Source: a cyanobacterium PCC 7702
GTDB lineage: Bacteria; Cyanobacteriota; Cyanobacteriia; Cyanobacteriales; Nostocaceae
Length of the DNA stretch: 57,735 nt
Direction of reading: 5' to 3'
Assembly: GCA_000332255.1 (NCBI GenBank)
Contig: KB235926.1
Span: 1,434,615-1,492,349 of the forward strand
Positions 11,101-20,004 of the stretch are shown in pieces. Below the pieces are notes generated by a model, which was not told where the DNA came from, made no database searches, and was given only the letters and a program-made list of their open reading frames with translations. The position numbers were made by a program, and so were the translations under genes. Position 1 is the stretch's first letter. Each line of letters starts with the position of its first letter.

Positions 11101-11202
11101 AACATGTTGTGATAAATCAATAATAGCTTCTGTTGGTAATTTTTCAAAATCATTGATACTGCTGAGAAATTCTTGAAAGGAATTTGGAATAGTATCTGTC
11201 AT
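8196..11202 (-). CDS. Type I secretion ABC transporter with N-terminal cNMP-binding-like domain, frameshift at an A6 tract
   Basis: Half-transporter ABC exporter of the HlyB/PrtD group. Order of domains: a cyclic-nucleotide-binding-like fold (ELLEPGAILGEISLLRE), a linker of about 130 residues, a C39-peptidase-like domain without the usual catalytic Cys context, a six-helix membrane domain, and an ATPase with Walker A (GQSGAGKST), signature (LSGGQRQRIAIA), Walker B (LLVLDEATSALD) and H-loop (LITHRL). The open frame begins mid-domain near 11009. Upstream, ATG at 11202 starts MTDTIPNSFQEFL and runs to QEK, where an A6 run (plus strand 11052-11057) has one base too many. Removing one A continues with PDSVIIIYQGKGRLLGYDP and completes the domain, giving about 1001 residues. 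Confidence 0.85.
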
Positions 11203-11259
11203 GACCAATTAATTTTTCAATTCCGAGTGGTAAATTACAGGTCAAACAATTGACAACAA

Positions 11260-11994
11260 CTAACACTCTTGAAAAATTTGCCAGTTGATTGCTGTTAATT
11301 GCTCTTGCAACCAACGATGAAAAAGTTCGTTTAACAGTCGCTGACGCATGGGACGATCCAATTTAGCTACTAACAATTTTTCTAGACGAACGATGACGAT
11401 CCACTTATCTATTTGGATTGGTGGTGACAATTGCTGCGGTTGGATAGAAGATAAAATTTTTGCCAAGCTTGGATAAATTGTTTGTAACTCTACAGGGCCA
11501 ACTAAACCATCTGTTTCTGCTTCTGGACCTTCAGTGTATTTTCTTGCTAATTGAGCGAAAGATTCTTCTTTTTCTTGAAGGCGAAAGCAAAGTTCCTGAG
11601 CTATATCTAGATTAGAAGTCCTCAGCAGTGAAAAAACAACTCTGTTTAACATGGGTTTGCGTTGTAGAAAATAAGATTCTATATCGCTTCCCCATTTCAT
11701 ATGTTTAAATTTTTCTAGTTTGAGTCGCCGCACAGCAATAGTTTCAAACTGCTGAAATTCCATTCCATTTTTTTGCAACCACTCTTTCAGTATTTGTGCG
11801 CAGGAAAGTTGATATTCCTTCGCCAATAGCTGACAGGCAAGTTTTGTTTCCTCTGGTGTACACTCGATGTCTGCGATCGCTTTATCAATCACCATTTCTC
11901 TGACCAACTGCGGAACCAGCTGGTATTGAGTTAACAGTGATAAAACTTCATCGGTAGCAAACGTCCTTTCATTGACTTGCAAAACTGTGGACAT
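11260..11994 (-). CDS. Parvulin-type peptidyl-prolyl isomerase of the secretion locus
   Basis: 244 residues, no signal peptide. The N-terminal 100 residues are helical, as in SurA/PpiC-like chaperones. The PPIC domain lies at about 110-210, with VVFSLLRTSNLDIAQELCFRL, then FAQLARKYTEGPEAETDGLVGPV and LAKILSSIQPQQLSPPI, a recognisable parvulin core. It is the first gene of the secretion operon, 57 bases upstream of the ABC gene start at 11202. Absence of a signal suggests that it acts in the cytoplasm, perhaps keeping the cargo unfolded before export; that role is inferred from position. Confidence 0.8.
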   Translation of the reverse strand: MSTVLQVNERTFATDEVLSLLTQYQLVPQLVREMVIDKAIADIECTPEETKLACQLLAKEYQLSCAQILKEWLQKNGMEFQQFETIAVRRLKLEKFKHMKWGSDIESYFLQRKPMLNRVVFSLLRTSNLDIAQELCFRLQEKEESFAQLARKYTEGPEAETDGLVGPVELQTIYPSLAKILSSIQPQQLSPPIQIDKWIVIVRLEKLLVAKLDRPMRQRLLNELFHRWLQEQLTAINWQIFQEC

Positions 11995-12782
11995 ATATCT
12001 TTCTATTCATTTGTAAATCATTTTCAATAGCGTTTCCGTCTTGGTGATTCTCCTAATATTCAGGAGTTTTTCAAACAATCCTATTTCTTAGGTTTAACCT
12101 TTTTCCAGTCAAGCTTTGGAGCTAGAAACAAGTTGCAGCATCTTTGAAGAAGTTAGCTTTTTGTTCCCCTACATTAGAACTATACGCATATTATGCGAAT
12201 CGATACTTTATGGCAACTCATATGCAACCGATTTGTAGCACCTGCGCATCTCAAGTTGTAAAAAAAACAAAAATCTACCGGTCATTTCCGGTTTTTTCTT
12301 GTGAAATCATCGACGGTACGGAAATACTGAGTAATGAAATTACAGAATTTGAGCAGTAATCCAAATAGGCGATCGCCACTTAATAAGACGCGTTTGCATT
12401 GTTCGTGTGCTGCTCGGATATTGGTATTTGCAAAGAAAAACCTACTTTGTCAATTTATATATCTGAAAAAAAGGCCAATTTGCCTTGCACTAACTTTAAT
12501 TCTGTGCTTTGATACAAATCAAGCCGGCTGAGTAACTACCATATCTTACCATCTTGCAGCTAGCTGTGTTTTACCTTACCTAAAAATTGCAAATTGAGTA
12601 GATGGGGTGTATCTTGCTTGCTAGCTACATCAGTTTCTCTCTCAATTGCCCTTTTTCGGGATTGCAAATCCCCGTTACAAGCGTGTTAACTAGATAGTTG
12701 CTTTACGAAGCAGGCGCTGGTGTATCCCCGCCAAGAGACTCACCAACGCCATCGACTGATGCACTTTATGGATAACTTCATC
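11995..12782. other. Intergenic region between the secretion operon and a + strand gene
   Basis: About 790 bases without a gene I can support. It should hold the promoter of the leftward secretion operon and that of the gene starting at 12783. It contains one terminator-like hairpin on the plus strand (12277-12297) and a short hairpin GGGATT-GCAA-ATCCC near 12659-12674. A 71-codon frame at 12144-12359 (+) runs straight through the terminator-like hairpin and shows no family resemblance, so I do not call it. Confidence 0.5.
12277..12297 (+). terminator. Terminator-like hairpin with T6 tail
   Basis: ACCGG, a six-base loop, CCGGT, then TTTTTT. An A-rich stretch precedes the stem. There is no convincing protein-coding gene on the plus strand just upstream, so if functional it would end an untranslated or small-protein transcript begun in the gap after 11994. 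Confidence 0.45.
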
Positions 12783-13055
12783 ATGACACAAAACACTTCT
12801 AACAACGAGACCAGACTCAAAAATCAGGCGCTAGCTTACAAGCAGCGTTTAAATGCTTGGGCGCTAGTGCGCTTGTCTGTAGAGCAACAAAGGATTGTGG
12901 TAGCCAGATTTCGTACTCGTTCTGATGCAGAAGGACATTTGCAACGTCTGCGTCAGTTGTGGCCTGATGCTAAGTTTGCAATCGTGTTTGATTGTTGTGC
13001 AGATAATACTCTTGATTACAGTCTCGACCCGGAAGCAAACAGCGCTGACCTTTAG
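12783..13055 (+). CDS. Conserved cyanobacterial hypothetical protein
   Basis: About 90 residues from the chosen ATG at 12783 (MTQNTSNNETRLKNQ). An upstream in-frame start at 12720 would add 21 residues of low-complexity sequence and is less likely. The core LNAWALVRLSVEQQRIVVARFRTRSDAEGHLQ, then LRQLWPDAKFAIVFD, looks like a compact alpha/beta domain. I recall similar short proteins in other cyanobacteria, but no function. It is convergent with the histidine kinase gene, with 26 bases between the stops. Confidence 0.65.
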   Translation: MTQNTSNNETRLKNQALAYKQRLNAWALVRLSVEQQRIVVARFRTRSDAEGHLQRLRQLWPDAKFAIVFDCCADNTLDYSLDPEANSADL

Positions 13056-13081
13056 CCAAAAAGACCTCCGGGAATGAGAAA

Positions 13082-15232
13082 TTATTCTTGACCTTGCACA
13101 GGTAACGTAAACCAAAACGTTACCCCTGCTGTGGGGTTGTTTTTGACGCCAATTTCTCCACCGTGAGCGTTTATGATTCGTTTACACAAATACAATCCCA
13201 GTCCCAAACTGACGGAACTGCGGTTGTTAGTACCCCAAAAGTAAAGCTCAAAAAGCTTTTCACTATGTTGCAAATTCAATCCGACACCGTTATCGCAGAC
13301 AGTGCAATAAATTTTATCTTTCTGTTGTGTGGCATTGATAATAATGTGTAAGCCTGGGGGATTGTGTTTGACCGCATTAGTAATTAAATTAGAGAACACT
13401 CGCCACAGTTGAGTGGGATCGGCATTGACTGATGGCAAATCTTCTTTTACTAAATTAATAAGAGTTGCTTGATTTTCTGCTATTATGGGTTGCAATTCCG
13501 CGAGAGCTTCTTCCACAACAGCGTGCAGTTTAACTGGTTGTAGTTGTAGGGAAACACCTTTGACTTCGCTTGCGTGAGCTTCCATAAGCGAGTTAATCAA
13601 GTTCAATTGTCGTTGACTGCTTTGTACCATCCGTTCCAAAATTGTGCGGGGAATGGTAATTTCTTGTTGTTGCGAACGCGAAAGCAAATTCTTCAGTACC
13701 ATGAGCGTTCCCAGCACCGGATTGCGCAAATCGTGGGAAACTGCATGGAAAAAGACTCTCAGCGCTTCTTCCGTACGCTTGCGATCGCTAATGTCTAAAA
13801 TCACTCCCACCAATCCACCTAAAGCGCCATCCGCCTTTGAGAACGTTGCTTTATAAAAAATCACATCATGCTTTTTACCATCTTTGTAGACTAAAGAACT
13901 TTCATAACTCTGAACACCATGTTGGGCAAACAGTGCAATATCTGCTTGATGGTATTGCTCGGCAAGTTCTGTGGGAGCTAAATCATATACACTCTTACCT
14001 AAAATCTGTTGTTTTGTCAAACCCAAAGCTTCTTCAAAAGCTTTATTACAACCGATGTACAAGCCTTGGGTATTTTGATAGAAAACCGGAGCAGGTATGG
14101 TGTCAATGAGAACTTGTAAGAAATCTAATTGTTCTTGCAAAGCTGCTTCTGCTTGCTTGCGTTTGGTTATATCTTCTATTAGCCCTTCATAGTAAAGCAG
14201 TTTTCCCTTTTCGTCACGCACGGCGTACGCTTTCTCTGAAATCCAGACCACGCTACCATCTCGACGGTAGATTTGGGACTCGAACTCGGAAATGCTACCG
14301 TACTGCTCGATCAAACGTACAAACTCTCCACGTCGCCGGGGATTTACATACAATTGATGTTCGATATCGGTGAAATTTGCGATCACCTCCTCCGGTGAAG
14401 AGTATCCGTAAATACGTGCTAGCGCTGGATTCACAGTTAGGTAGCGTCCCTCGGGAGAGCTTTGGAAAATACCTTCAATGGCATTTTCAAATATGCTGCG
14501 GTATTTGGCTTCAGCAACTCTGAGTTTCTGGTAAGCAAATTCTAATTCCTTACGAGCATAAAACTCAGAGCGTTGCAGGCGATCGTACAAGTAAACACTA
14601 ATGTCACATATAGCACACAACCAGAATAAATACAAAATCAAGGTAACATTGTATATTTCCGGATACTCTGGTAGTGGTAATTGCAGTCCCAATACTGTAT
14701 TGACGCCAAAATAGTAACTCAACAAACCAAGCTGAGACAAAAAATGAAGAACCCAGCGTACTGGTATGAATGTCGCTTGACTGAGAAACAAAAGTGACCA
14801 AGCTAGAGTATCGGGAAGCGCAAAACCTTTAAAAGTGGTAAAAATTTGCGGTAAAAGGCCGATTGACCAAGACGATATCAAAAATAATATCCCGGGATAC
14901 GAGCGACCAATTTTAGTTTGACGCAAAGCTAAACAGATAGCCAGACTCAGCAGCATGAAAACATCCATGACAAGCACCTGAGTCCTGAGTACCTCTGGTA
15001 AGTTTTGAAATTCCTTCAGGGGAAAGAAAAAGTTATAAATATCTCGCAAGCTAAACGTAAAAACACAGATAAGGGCGAGACACAACCATAAGTTCAATCT
15101 TTGCCACAAAAAGCTATTACGCCAATTTTGATATTCGCTGGTAATATCAACTGGTGTTAGCTTTTTATCACTAGGGATAACTTTTGTTTGCCACTTCCTG
15201 ATGGTTTCTAGCACAGTCTGTATTATTGCCAT
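13082..15232 (-). CDS. Membrane-bound PAS/PAS sensor histidine kinase
   Basis: 716 residues from the ATG at 15232 (MAIIQTVLETIRKW). The frame is open a further 26 codons, but that stretch contains the 15284-15329 palindromic repeat, so the later start is preferred. About five membrane helices (residues 50-210) are followed by a short coiled linker, two PAS domains (YRSIFENAIEGIFQSSPEG; LQVLIDTIPAPVFYQNTQG), HisKA with the phosphorylatable His in FFHAVSHDLRNPV, and HATPase with N (NLITNAVKHN), G1 (DNGVGL) and G2 (SLGLGLYLCK) boxes. No receiver domain and no partner regulator gene are adjacent, so it is an orphan kinase with unknown signal. Confidence 0.9.
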   Translation of the reverse strand: MAIIQTVLETIRKWQTKVIPSDKKLTPVDITSEYQNWRNSFLWQRLNLWLCLALICVFTFSLRDIYNFFFPLKEFQNLPEVLRTQVLVMDVFMLLSLAICLALRQTKIGRSYPGILFLISSWSIGLLPQIFTTFKGFALPDTLAWSLLFLSQATFIPVRWVLHFLSQLGLLSYYFGVNTVLGLQLPLPEYPEIYNVTLILYLFWLCAICDISVYLYDRLQRSEFYARKELEFAYQKLRVAEAKYRSIFENAIEGIFQSSPEGRYLTVNPALARIYGYSSPEEVIANFTDIEHQLYVNPRRRGEFVRLIEQYGSISEFESQIYRRDGSVVWISEKAYAVRDEKGKLLYYEGLIEDITKRKQAEAALQEQLDFLQVLIDTIPAPVFYQNTQGLYIGCNKAFEEALGLTKQQILGKSVYDLAPTELAEQYHQADIALFAQHGVQSYESSLVYKDGKKHDVIFYKATFSKADGALGGLVGVILDISDRKRTEEALRVFFHAVSHDLRNPVLGTLMVLKNLLSRSQQQEITIPRTILERMVQSSQRQLNLINSLMEAHASEVKGVSLQLQPVKLHAVVEEALAELQPIIAENQATLINLVKEDLPSVNADPTQLWRVFSNLITNAVKHNPPGLHIIINATQQKDKIYCTVCDNGVGLNLQHSEKLFELYFWGTNNRSSVSLGLGLYLCKRIINAHGGEIGVKNNPTAGVTFWFTLPVQGQE

Positions 15233-15283
15233 AATCTGGAATCTGGAAAAGGTTTTACCTTGGAACTTTTTGCAGCTCCCAAA

Positions 15284-15329
15284 CGGGGTCCCCGAAAATT
15301 TGCTGTGCAAATTTTTGGGGTTCTCCTCC
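15284..15329. repeat. Palindromic dispersed repeat, copy 1
   Basis: GGGGTCCCCGAAAATTTGC and GCAAATTTTTGGGGTTCTCC form an imperfect inverted repeat around a short spacer. A near-identical copy lies at 25747-25789, more than 10 kb away. This copy sits just upstream of the histidine kinase start and artificially lengthens its open frame. Confidence 0.75.
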
Positions 15330-15461
15330 CATTACAGATGCATGTAACAAGCAGGTGAAACCAAAAACAGGCGATCGCCTCCACGAATTCTTCGTCAATT
15401 TTGTTTTGTTGAAACCAGACTTGCGGATATTAACCAACCACCACCCACTCCTTATTTCCAA

Positions 15462-15845
15462 TTAATCTTGGACGTACTCTTGTCCTGTCACCAAAGCTAT
15501 CTCCGCACGCACAAATTCTCGACCTAAATAAGCTGCGTGAGCTAATTGAGTTACCGGACAAGGTTTCGTTTGTTCAAAAATACGTACGCAAAGTTCTTTT
15601 GCTGTCTTACCAGTAAACAGGGTAGTGGGAGTTCGTTGCACCTTTGCGCGTGCGGGGATCACCTTCCCCGTTTCCGGATCCACAGCTAAACCACGCTCGT
15701 CAATTACATTCGTGAAATGCTTAGCACAAATTAATTTCGATTCCCGATCCAAATAAATAATAAAATAGCCACCAGGGTCAAGTTCCAAATGGCGCTGAGA
15801 AAGTTTTTCATCTATTGCTGCTAAATCTTCCCAATTCAAACCCAT
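15462..15845 (-). CDS. DUF4346-type protein
   Basis: 127 residues from the ATG at 15845 (MGLNWEDLAAIDEKL); a longer frame to 15893 adds 16 residues rich in Lys and hydrophobics and is less likely. Features are ELDPGGYFIIYLDRESKLI, then HFTNVIDERGLAVDPETG, and a C-terminal helical part (TGKTAKELCVRIFEQTKPC, LAHAAYLGREFVRAEIAL). I recognise this as the cyanobacterial DUF4346 family, whose function is unknown. The next gene upstream lies more than 450 bases away, so it is probably transcribed alone. Confidence 0.7.
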   Translation of the reverse strand: MGLNWEDLAAIDEKLSQRHLELDPGGYFIIYLDRESKLICAKHFTNVIDERGLAVDPETGKVIPARAKVQRTPTTLFTGKTAKELCVRIFEQTKPCPVTQLAHAAYLGREFVRAEIALVTGQEYVQD

Positions 15846-15893
15846 AATCACTGTTAAAACCAATGTTGCTTGAGGATTTTTACCCTTTCTCAA

Positions 15894-16349
15894 GTGTAAT
15901 TCCTATCTTCCAATGTGTTGTTTGCAGTCTGTGGTTTGCTCGGGAGTATCACAGAACTGCAACTGGACATTTCACTTCCTATGTATTAAATTGTACTAAG
16001 GATGAAGGATATAGCCTTGTTTAAATTGTTAAAAACTTAATCAAAAGATTTATTTTCTTTCGTTTTTTATTATAAATAAACCACAAAACTTAACTCTTGG
16101 GATGTAAGCTCAATAGCCTTTCTAATCACTACAAGCTGTGTTAGGTACTAAACCGTCAACAGCAATAGTCAACAGTAGCTTGAGATTAATAAAAAGCTGC
16201 TGCTATTTTACTTCCTAACGAAAATAAAAATGGACAGCAGCGAACGATACAGCAACAAAAAAAATTATTACCAAAGCAATTGGAAATAGTGAGTATTGAC
16301 ATTTTGTGGTAGAAATGTCAAGGACTGCACACAAAAGTATTGTTTGGCT
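15894..16349. other. Intergenic region, 456 bases
   Basis: AT-rich, with no supported gene, RNA or strong hairpin. It should contain the promoter of the DUF4346-type gene. A 22-codon hydrophobic stretch on the minus strand near 16225-16290 has no credible start codon. Confidence 0.5.
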
Positions 16350-17528
16350 TCAATTCTCCCTTTTACTAAACGGTAATTCCGCATTAATTGCCTCAATTTC
16401 TTGCTGTTCCAACTCATTCACTTCCCAAATGTAAGGATACAAAATTTGTTGCAAACGTTGATTGTAAAAGCGATGCAAACTATAATTGGGCGTAGCAGGA
16501 AAACCACGGCGTTTCTTGTGACGTCCGCCAGCACCAGGATCGAAAATCTGTATACCGTTAGCGATCGCCCACTCAATCGGAGCATAATAGCAAGCATTAA
16601 AATGCAAGCAATCTATTTCTTGAAAACTACCCCAATACCGCCCGTACAAGCGATCGCCCTTATATAAACAAAAGGACATACCCAGCGGCTGATTTTCTTG
16701 TTCCCCATAAGCAGCGAACAACAACACGCGATGGCAATAACGGACGTGCAATTGTTCAAAAAAGCGCTTTGTTAAGTATTTACTACCCCACCAACCAAAT
16801 TTATCACACGTATCAGCATAAAATTCATACATCAGCTCCAAAAAAGATTTGGCAATTTCATCCCCGGTTAATGGTTGTAACCGCAAACCGGCTTTTTCTA
16901 TAGCCTTGCGTTCCCGTTTAATATTGCGGCGCTGGTTAGCATTAAAAATTGCCAAATAATCATCAAAAGTTGTAAAGCTTAGATTTTGCCAAATGTAGCT
17001 GTGGTGTAGCCAAGCAGTAAAACCCAGACGTTCCATAAACAAACGCCATTGCGGATCGACAAACAGAAAATGACAGCCACTGATGCGGTGCTTGTAGCAA
17101 AAAGCATCAATTTCCCGTACCATCGCTTCCGTGATTTCATTTTCATCTTCACCAGGAGCGATCAAAAATCGATATCCCTCCACAGGAGTAAATGGCGTCA
17201 TCCCCAACATCTTTGGATAGTAACGCACGCCAAGGCGCTGTGCTAGATCCGCCCATTGGTGGTCAAAGACAAATTCACCTTGACTGTGTCCTTTTAGGTA
17301 CAAAGCAGCAGCAGCAATCAGCGTTCCGTTTCGCCAAAAAGTCAAATGATTTGGTAACCACCCTGTTTTGGCTGTGGCGCTACCAGAAGTTTCCAAATTG
17401 TTCAACCACTCCCACTCTAAAAACGGAGTTTGCAGTGGAAGTGCTAAGGCGTCCCAAGCACTTTGGGGAACTTCAGCAATTTTGTTAATCCAAGCAACTG
17501 AATAGCGAGGCTTTAATTGTTCCACCAT
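16350..17528 (-). CDS. FemAB-like / DUF482 acyltransferase
   Basis: 392 residues. Shows the hallmarks of the peptidogalycan-biosynthesis-like DUF482 family in the GNAT superfold: TPFLEWEWLNNLE and LPNHLTFWRNGTLIAAAALYLKGHSQGEFVFD near the start, then YPKMLGMTPFTPVEGYRFL, and the characteristic C-terminal GRYWGSFQEIDCLHFNACYY and GIQIFDPGAGGRHKKRRGF. These proteins probably move an acyl or aminoacyl group, but the substrate is not established. Single gene, followed by 204 bases before the diguanylate cyclase gene. Confidence 0.85.
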   Translation of the reverse strand: MVEQLKPRYSVAWINKIAEVPQSAWDALALPLQTPFLEWEWLNNLETSGSATAKTGWLPNHLTFWRNGTLIAAAALYLKGHSQGEFVFDHQWADLAQRLGVRYYPKMLGMTPFTPVEGYRFLIAPGEDENEITEAMVREIDAFCYKHRISGCHFLFVDPQWRLFMERLGFTAWLHHSYIWQNLSFTTFDDYLAIFNANQRRNIKRERKAIEKAGLRLQPLTGDEIAKSFLELMYEFYADTCDKFGWWGSKYLTKRFFEQLHVRYCHRVLLFAAYGEQENQPLGMSFCLYKGDRLYGRYWGSFQEIDCLHFNACYYAPIEWAIANGIQIFDPGAGGRHKKRRGFPATPNYSLHRFYNQRLQQILYPYIWEVNELEQQEIEAINAELPFSKREN

Positions 17529-17687
17529 CGTGGAGTTCCAAAATCAAAATTTGAGAATTGCTTTACTTAAATTAATCTACTCGCACCCCCAGGAGTAAAG
17601 TAGTTATTAGAAGGCAAAAGGCTTTAAGAAGGGAAATAGGACAGTAACTAACCACCATTCACTATCCCCCTTGCCCTGCTAAAACCA

Positions 17688-17718
17688 GTTTTTAGTAAGG
17701 GCTTTAGCCCTAAAAAAC
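17688..17718. repeat. Short inverted repeat
   Basis: GTTTTTAG and CTAAAAAAC flank a tight AGGGCT-TT-AGCCCT hairpin, 15 bases past the stop of the diguanylate cyclase gene. Neither strand has a U-tract immediately after the GC stem, so it is more likely a dispersed repeat than an intrinsic terminator. Confidence 0.5.
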
Positions 17719-17732
17719 TCCACCTTAACAAA

Positions 17733-19100
17733 CTACTTTTCTGGTACAATAGGGCAATAGTTAAAAATAATGTAACTTGCTTTTCCTTGTTCCTTTGCGC
17801 GGTACATAGCAATATCTGCATCCCGCAACAGGTTCTTTGGATCTTCGTAACCGTGGCAACTTAAAGCAATACCGATGCTAGCTGTGGTCAGCAATCGATA
17901 TCCGTTAAGGTAAATCGGTAACCTTAACGTTTCCTGAATACGGTTGGCAACGTTGATCGCATCGCTAACGTCTTTGATGTCTTCTAACAGTACTGCAAAC
18001 TCATCGCCACCAAATCTAGCAACTGTGTCCTCACTGCGCAAGCATGACTCTAAGCGCCGAGCGATCGCCACTAAAAAGTCATCTCCCATGCTGTGTCCAA
18101 AGCGATCGTTAATCCCCTTAAAGCCATCCAAATCTAAGAATAAAACAGCAAAGTGATAGTTTTGCCTTCTTTTACAACGTTCAAAGGCTTGTTTGAGACG
18201 ATCCAAAAATAAAACTCGGTTGGGTAGTGCTGTCAGTCCGTCGTAAAAAGCGTTGTGAAGTAGTTGAGCTTCATAGTGCTTGCGTTGGGTTAGGTCCCGA
18301 AGTACTAAAACTGCACCTGTAACCTTATCAAAGCGATCGCGAATTGGTGCAATGCTATCACCAATTAATACTTCTGTATTATTTTTGGTAATTAAAATAC
18401 AATTTTCTGGTAACTTTATGACTGTATTTGTTTCAATCGCTCGCCTAACTAAATTATTAATATTCTCTCCCGTATCTTTGTCTATTAAAGGTAAAACTTC
18501 TGCTAAATATTTTCCTACAACCTCCTGTTCCTGCCAACCTGTAAGCATTTCTGCTTCTGGGTTCATAATTTGGATGTAAGTATTAACATCTGTTACTACC
18601 ACTGCACAGCTCATACTATGAATAATTGACAGCAGCCTTTGTTTTTCTAAGAGCAATTTCTTGTGGTTTTTATGTTGATTAAGAGCAATTTCTATGGCCA
18701 CGTGCAGATCTTTTTCAGCAAACGGTTTAATGATGTAATTCCAAGGTTCTTTACAAAAAGTTTGATGTAATATATTATACGTTGAAGTGTCCGCTAGATA
18801 TAAAACTGGTATTTGAAATTTTTTTTGAATCATGTCTGCTACTTGCATGCTATTTATTAGTTTGGTCAAGCAAATATCAATCAAAACTAAGTTTGGATGA
18901 GTTTCTGCTACTTTTTTGATCGCCTCTTCTTGGGAATCCATAATATCAAAAACAATATATCCTAACCTCTGTAGACTTTTTTTGATGTATACAGCTACGA
19001 TTTCTTCATTCTCAACGATTAGGATTTTCGGGGCGATCATGCCAAAAACACCAAGTTGATTAGGTTCGGATTTTTTTGCCAACATCATTGGAGCTTGCAA
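17733..19100 (-). CDS. Response regulator with PAS and GGDEF domains (diguanylate cyclase)
   Basis: 455 residues. Receiver domain at about 24-145 with acidic NEE, phospho-acceptor Asp in LVLIDICLT, and Lys in YIIKPFAEKDL. A PAS domain (LLSIIHSMSCAVVVTDVNT to LVLRDLTQRK) is next, then GGDEF from DGLTALPNRVLFLDRL. The active site RFGGDEFAVLL is intact, and the inhibitory site R-S-E-D is present five residues before it, so the enzyme is probably active and product-inhibited c-di-GMP synthase. No EAL domain. The start could also be the internal Met near residue 21 (MIAPKILIVENEE). No cognate kinase is adjacent. Confidence 0.9.
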   Translation of the reverse strand: MQAPMMLAKKSEPNQLGVFGMIAPKILIVENEEIVAVYIKKSLQRLGYIVFDIMDSQEEAIKKVAETHPNLVLIDICLTKLINSMQVADMIQKKFQIPVLYLADTSTYNILHQTFCKEPWNYIIKPFAEKDLHVAIEIALNQHKNHKKLLLEKQRLLSIIHSMSCAVVVTDVNTYIQIMNPEAEMLTGWQEQEVVGKYLAEVLPLIDKDTGENINNLVRRAIETNTVIKLPENCILITKNNTEVLIGDSIAPIRDRFDKVTGAVLVLRDLTQRKHYEAQLLHNAFYDGLTALPNRVLFLDRLKQAFERCKRRQNYHFAVLFLDLDGFKGINDRFGHSMGDDFLVAIARRLESCLRSEDTVARFGGDEFAVLLEDIKDVSDAINVANRIQETLRLPIYLNGYRLLTTASIGIALSCHGYEDPKNLLRDADIAMYRAKEQGKASYIIFNYCPIVPEK

Positions 19101-19528
19101 GGAAGTAATCTTATCATAATCAATCTCTCTACTTGCTGCCCATTACTTAACTAAAATATTATTGAATCCTCAAGCCAATCATTTGAGCATTTATATCATG
19201 CTTTTCAAGACTAGGAACTAGATAAAATTAAATTTCCTCCCTGGGGGCTAAACGCTCTTTACATATCTATCAAAAGCGATCGCTGCAGCTGATTAGTGCC
19301 TCTATATACCTGATAAGATAATACTGATAATCTGACTACAGATTTAGTTATGAATCGAGAAAATTAAATAAATATAAAAAATAACATTGTTTTGCGGAAA
19401 TTACTAATAATTTTTCTTTAATTATAATTTTTTAGTAATTATTTGACATTAATTAAAATTTAAGTATGAAAGAAATTTCGTAGTAATCAACTAATACTAT
19501 TTCTCTAAAAAAACGACTGCGAACTTGA
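19101..19528. other. Intergenic region, 428 bases
   Basis: Strongly AT-rich between two leftward genes, including one HIP1 octamer near 19278. No gene, RNA or clear hairpin was found. It should contain the promoter of the diguanylate cyclase gene. Confidence 0.5.
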
Positions 19529-19924
19529 CTATAAATAACTTTTTGTAGTTCCAAGATGGGATTTAATTTTAGTTAATTCAATGCTAATTTTGCCGCTAAA
19601 ATCGGGAATGGGTGCAGCTGGTTTGCTCAGAACAATTTGAACTTGGGTAATTTGCTGCCAATGTTGCAAAATCGAATCGGCGATCGCACCTGCTAAACGT
19701 TCAATTAAAGCAAATTTAGATGTCTTGATTAAGTGTTGCACCAAAGTGATAACTTGACGATAATCGATAGTATCTGCGATCGCATCAGTTTTAGCAGCTT
19801 GGCTGAGATCCAGCCATAACTTCACATCTACCTCAAACCATTGTCCCAAAACCTGTTCCTCTGGCAAATATCCGGTGTAGCCATAGGCGCGAATTCCCGT
19901 CACGTGAATGCAGTCCATAGTCAA
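19529..19924 (-). CDS. folB: Dihydroneopterin aldolase
   Basis: 131 residues, normal length for FolB, which cleaves dihydroneopterin in folate synthesis. Recognised by the N-terminal MDCIHVTGIRAYGYTGYLPEE, then GQWFEVDVKLWLDLS, TIDYRQVITLVQHLI, FALIERLAGAIADSIL and the C-terminal VQIVLSKPAAPIPDFSGKI. The catalytic Lys in LSKP is present. Downstream of the AMIN/beta-lactamase-fold gene on the same strand, with 80 bases between, so co-transcription is possible. Confidence 0.9.
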   Translation of the reverse strand: MTMDCIHVTGIRAYGYTGYLPEEQVLGQWFEVDVKLWLDLSQAAKTDAIADTIDYRQVITLVQHLIKTSKFALIERLAGAIADSILQHWQQITQVQIVLSKPAAPIPDFSGKISIELTKIKSHLGTTKSYL

Positions 19925-19968
19925 TAAAGATCTACTAGCGAAGTTTAGCTGGGAAATTGTGCCATGTT

Positions 19969-19999
19969 CCCGCGTCTTTTGATGGGACGCGGGTTTTTT
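19969..19999 (+). terminator. Strong terminator-like hairpin pointing against the flanking genes
   Basis: CCCGCGTC, a nine-base loop, GACGCGGG, then TTTTTT. The U-tract is on the plus strand, although both flanking genes (folB and the AMIN protein) are on the minus strand. On the minus strand the stem is preceded, not followed, by the tract. Confidence 0.55.
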
Positions 20000-20004
20000 A
20001 CTAA

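Noticed and set aside
12144-12359. 71-codon frame in the gap upstream of the secretion operon
   Set aside because: It reads across a terminator-like hairpin, has no ribosome-binding site and no family resemblance.
15255-15461. 68-codon minus-strand frame between the histidine kinase and the DUF4346-type gene
   Set aside because: It overlaps the palindromic repeat and has random composition.
16225-16290. Hydrophobic 22-codon stretch on the minus strand, membrane-helix-like
   Set aside because: The hydrophobicity comes from poly-T; no credible start codon or ribosome-binding site.
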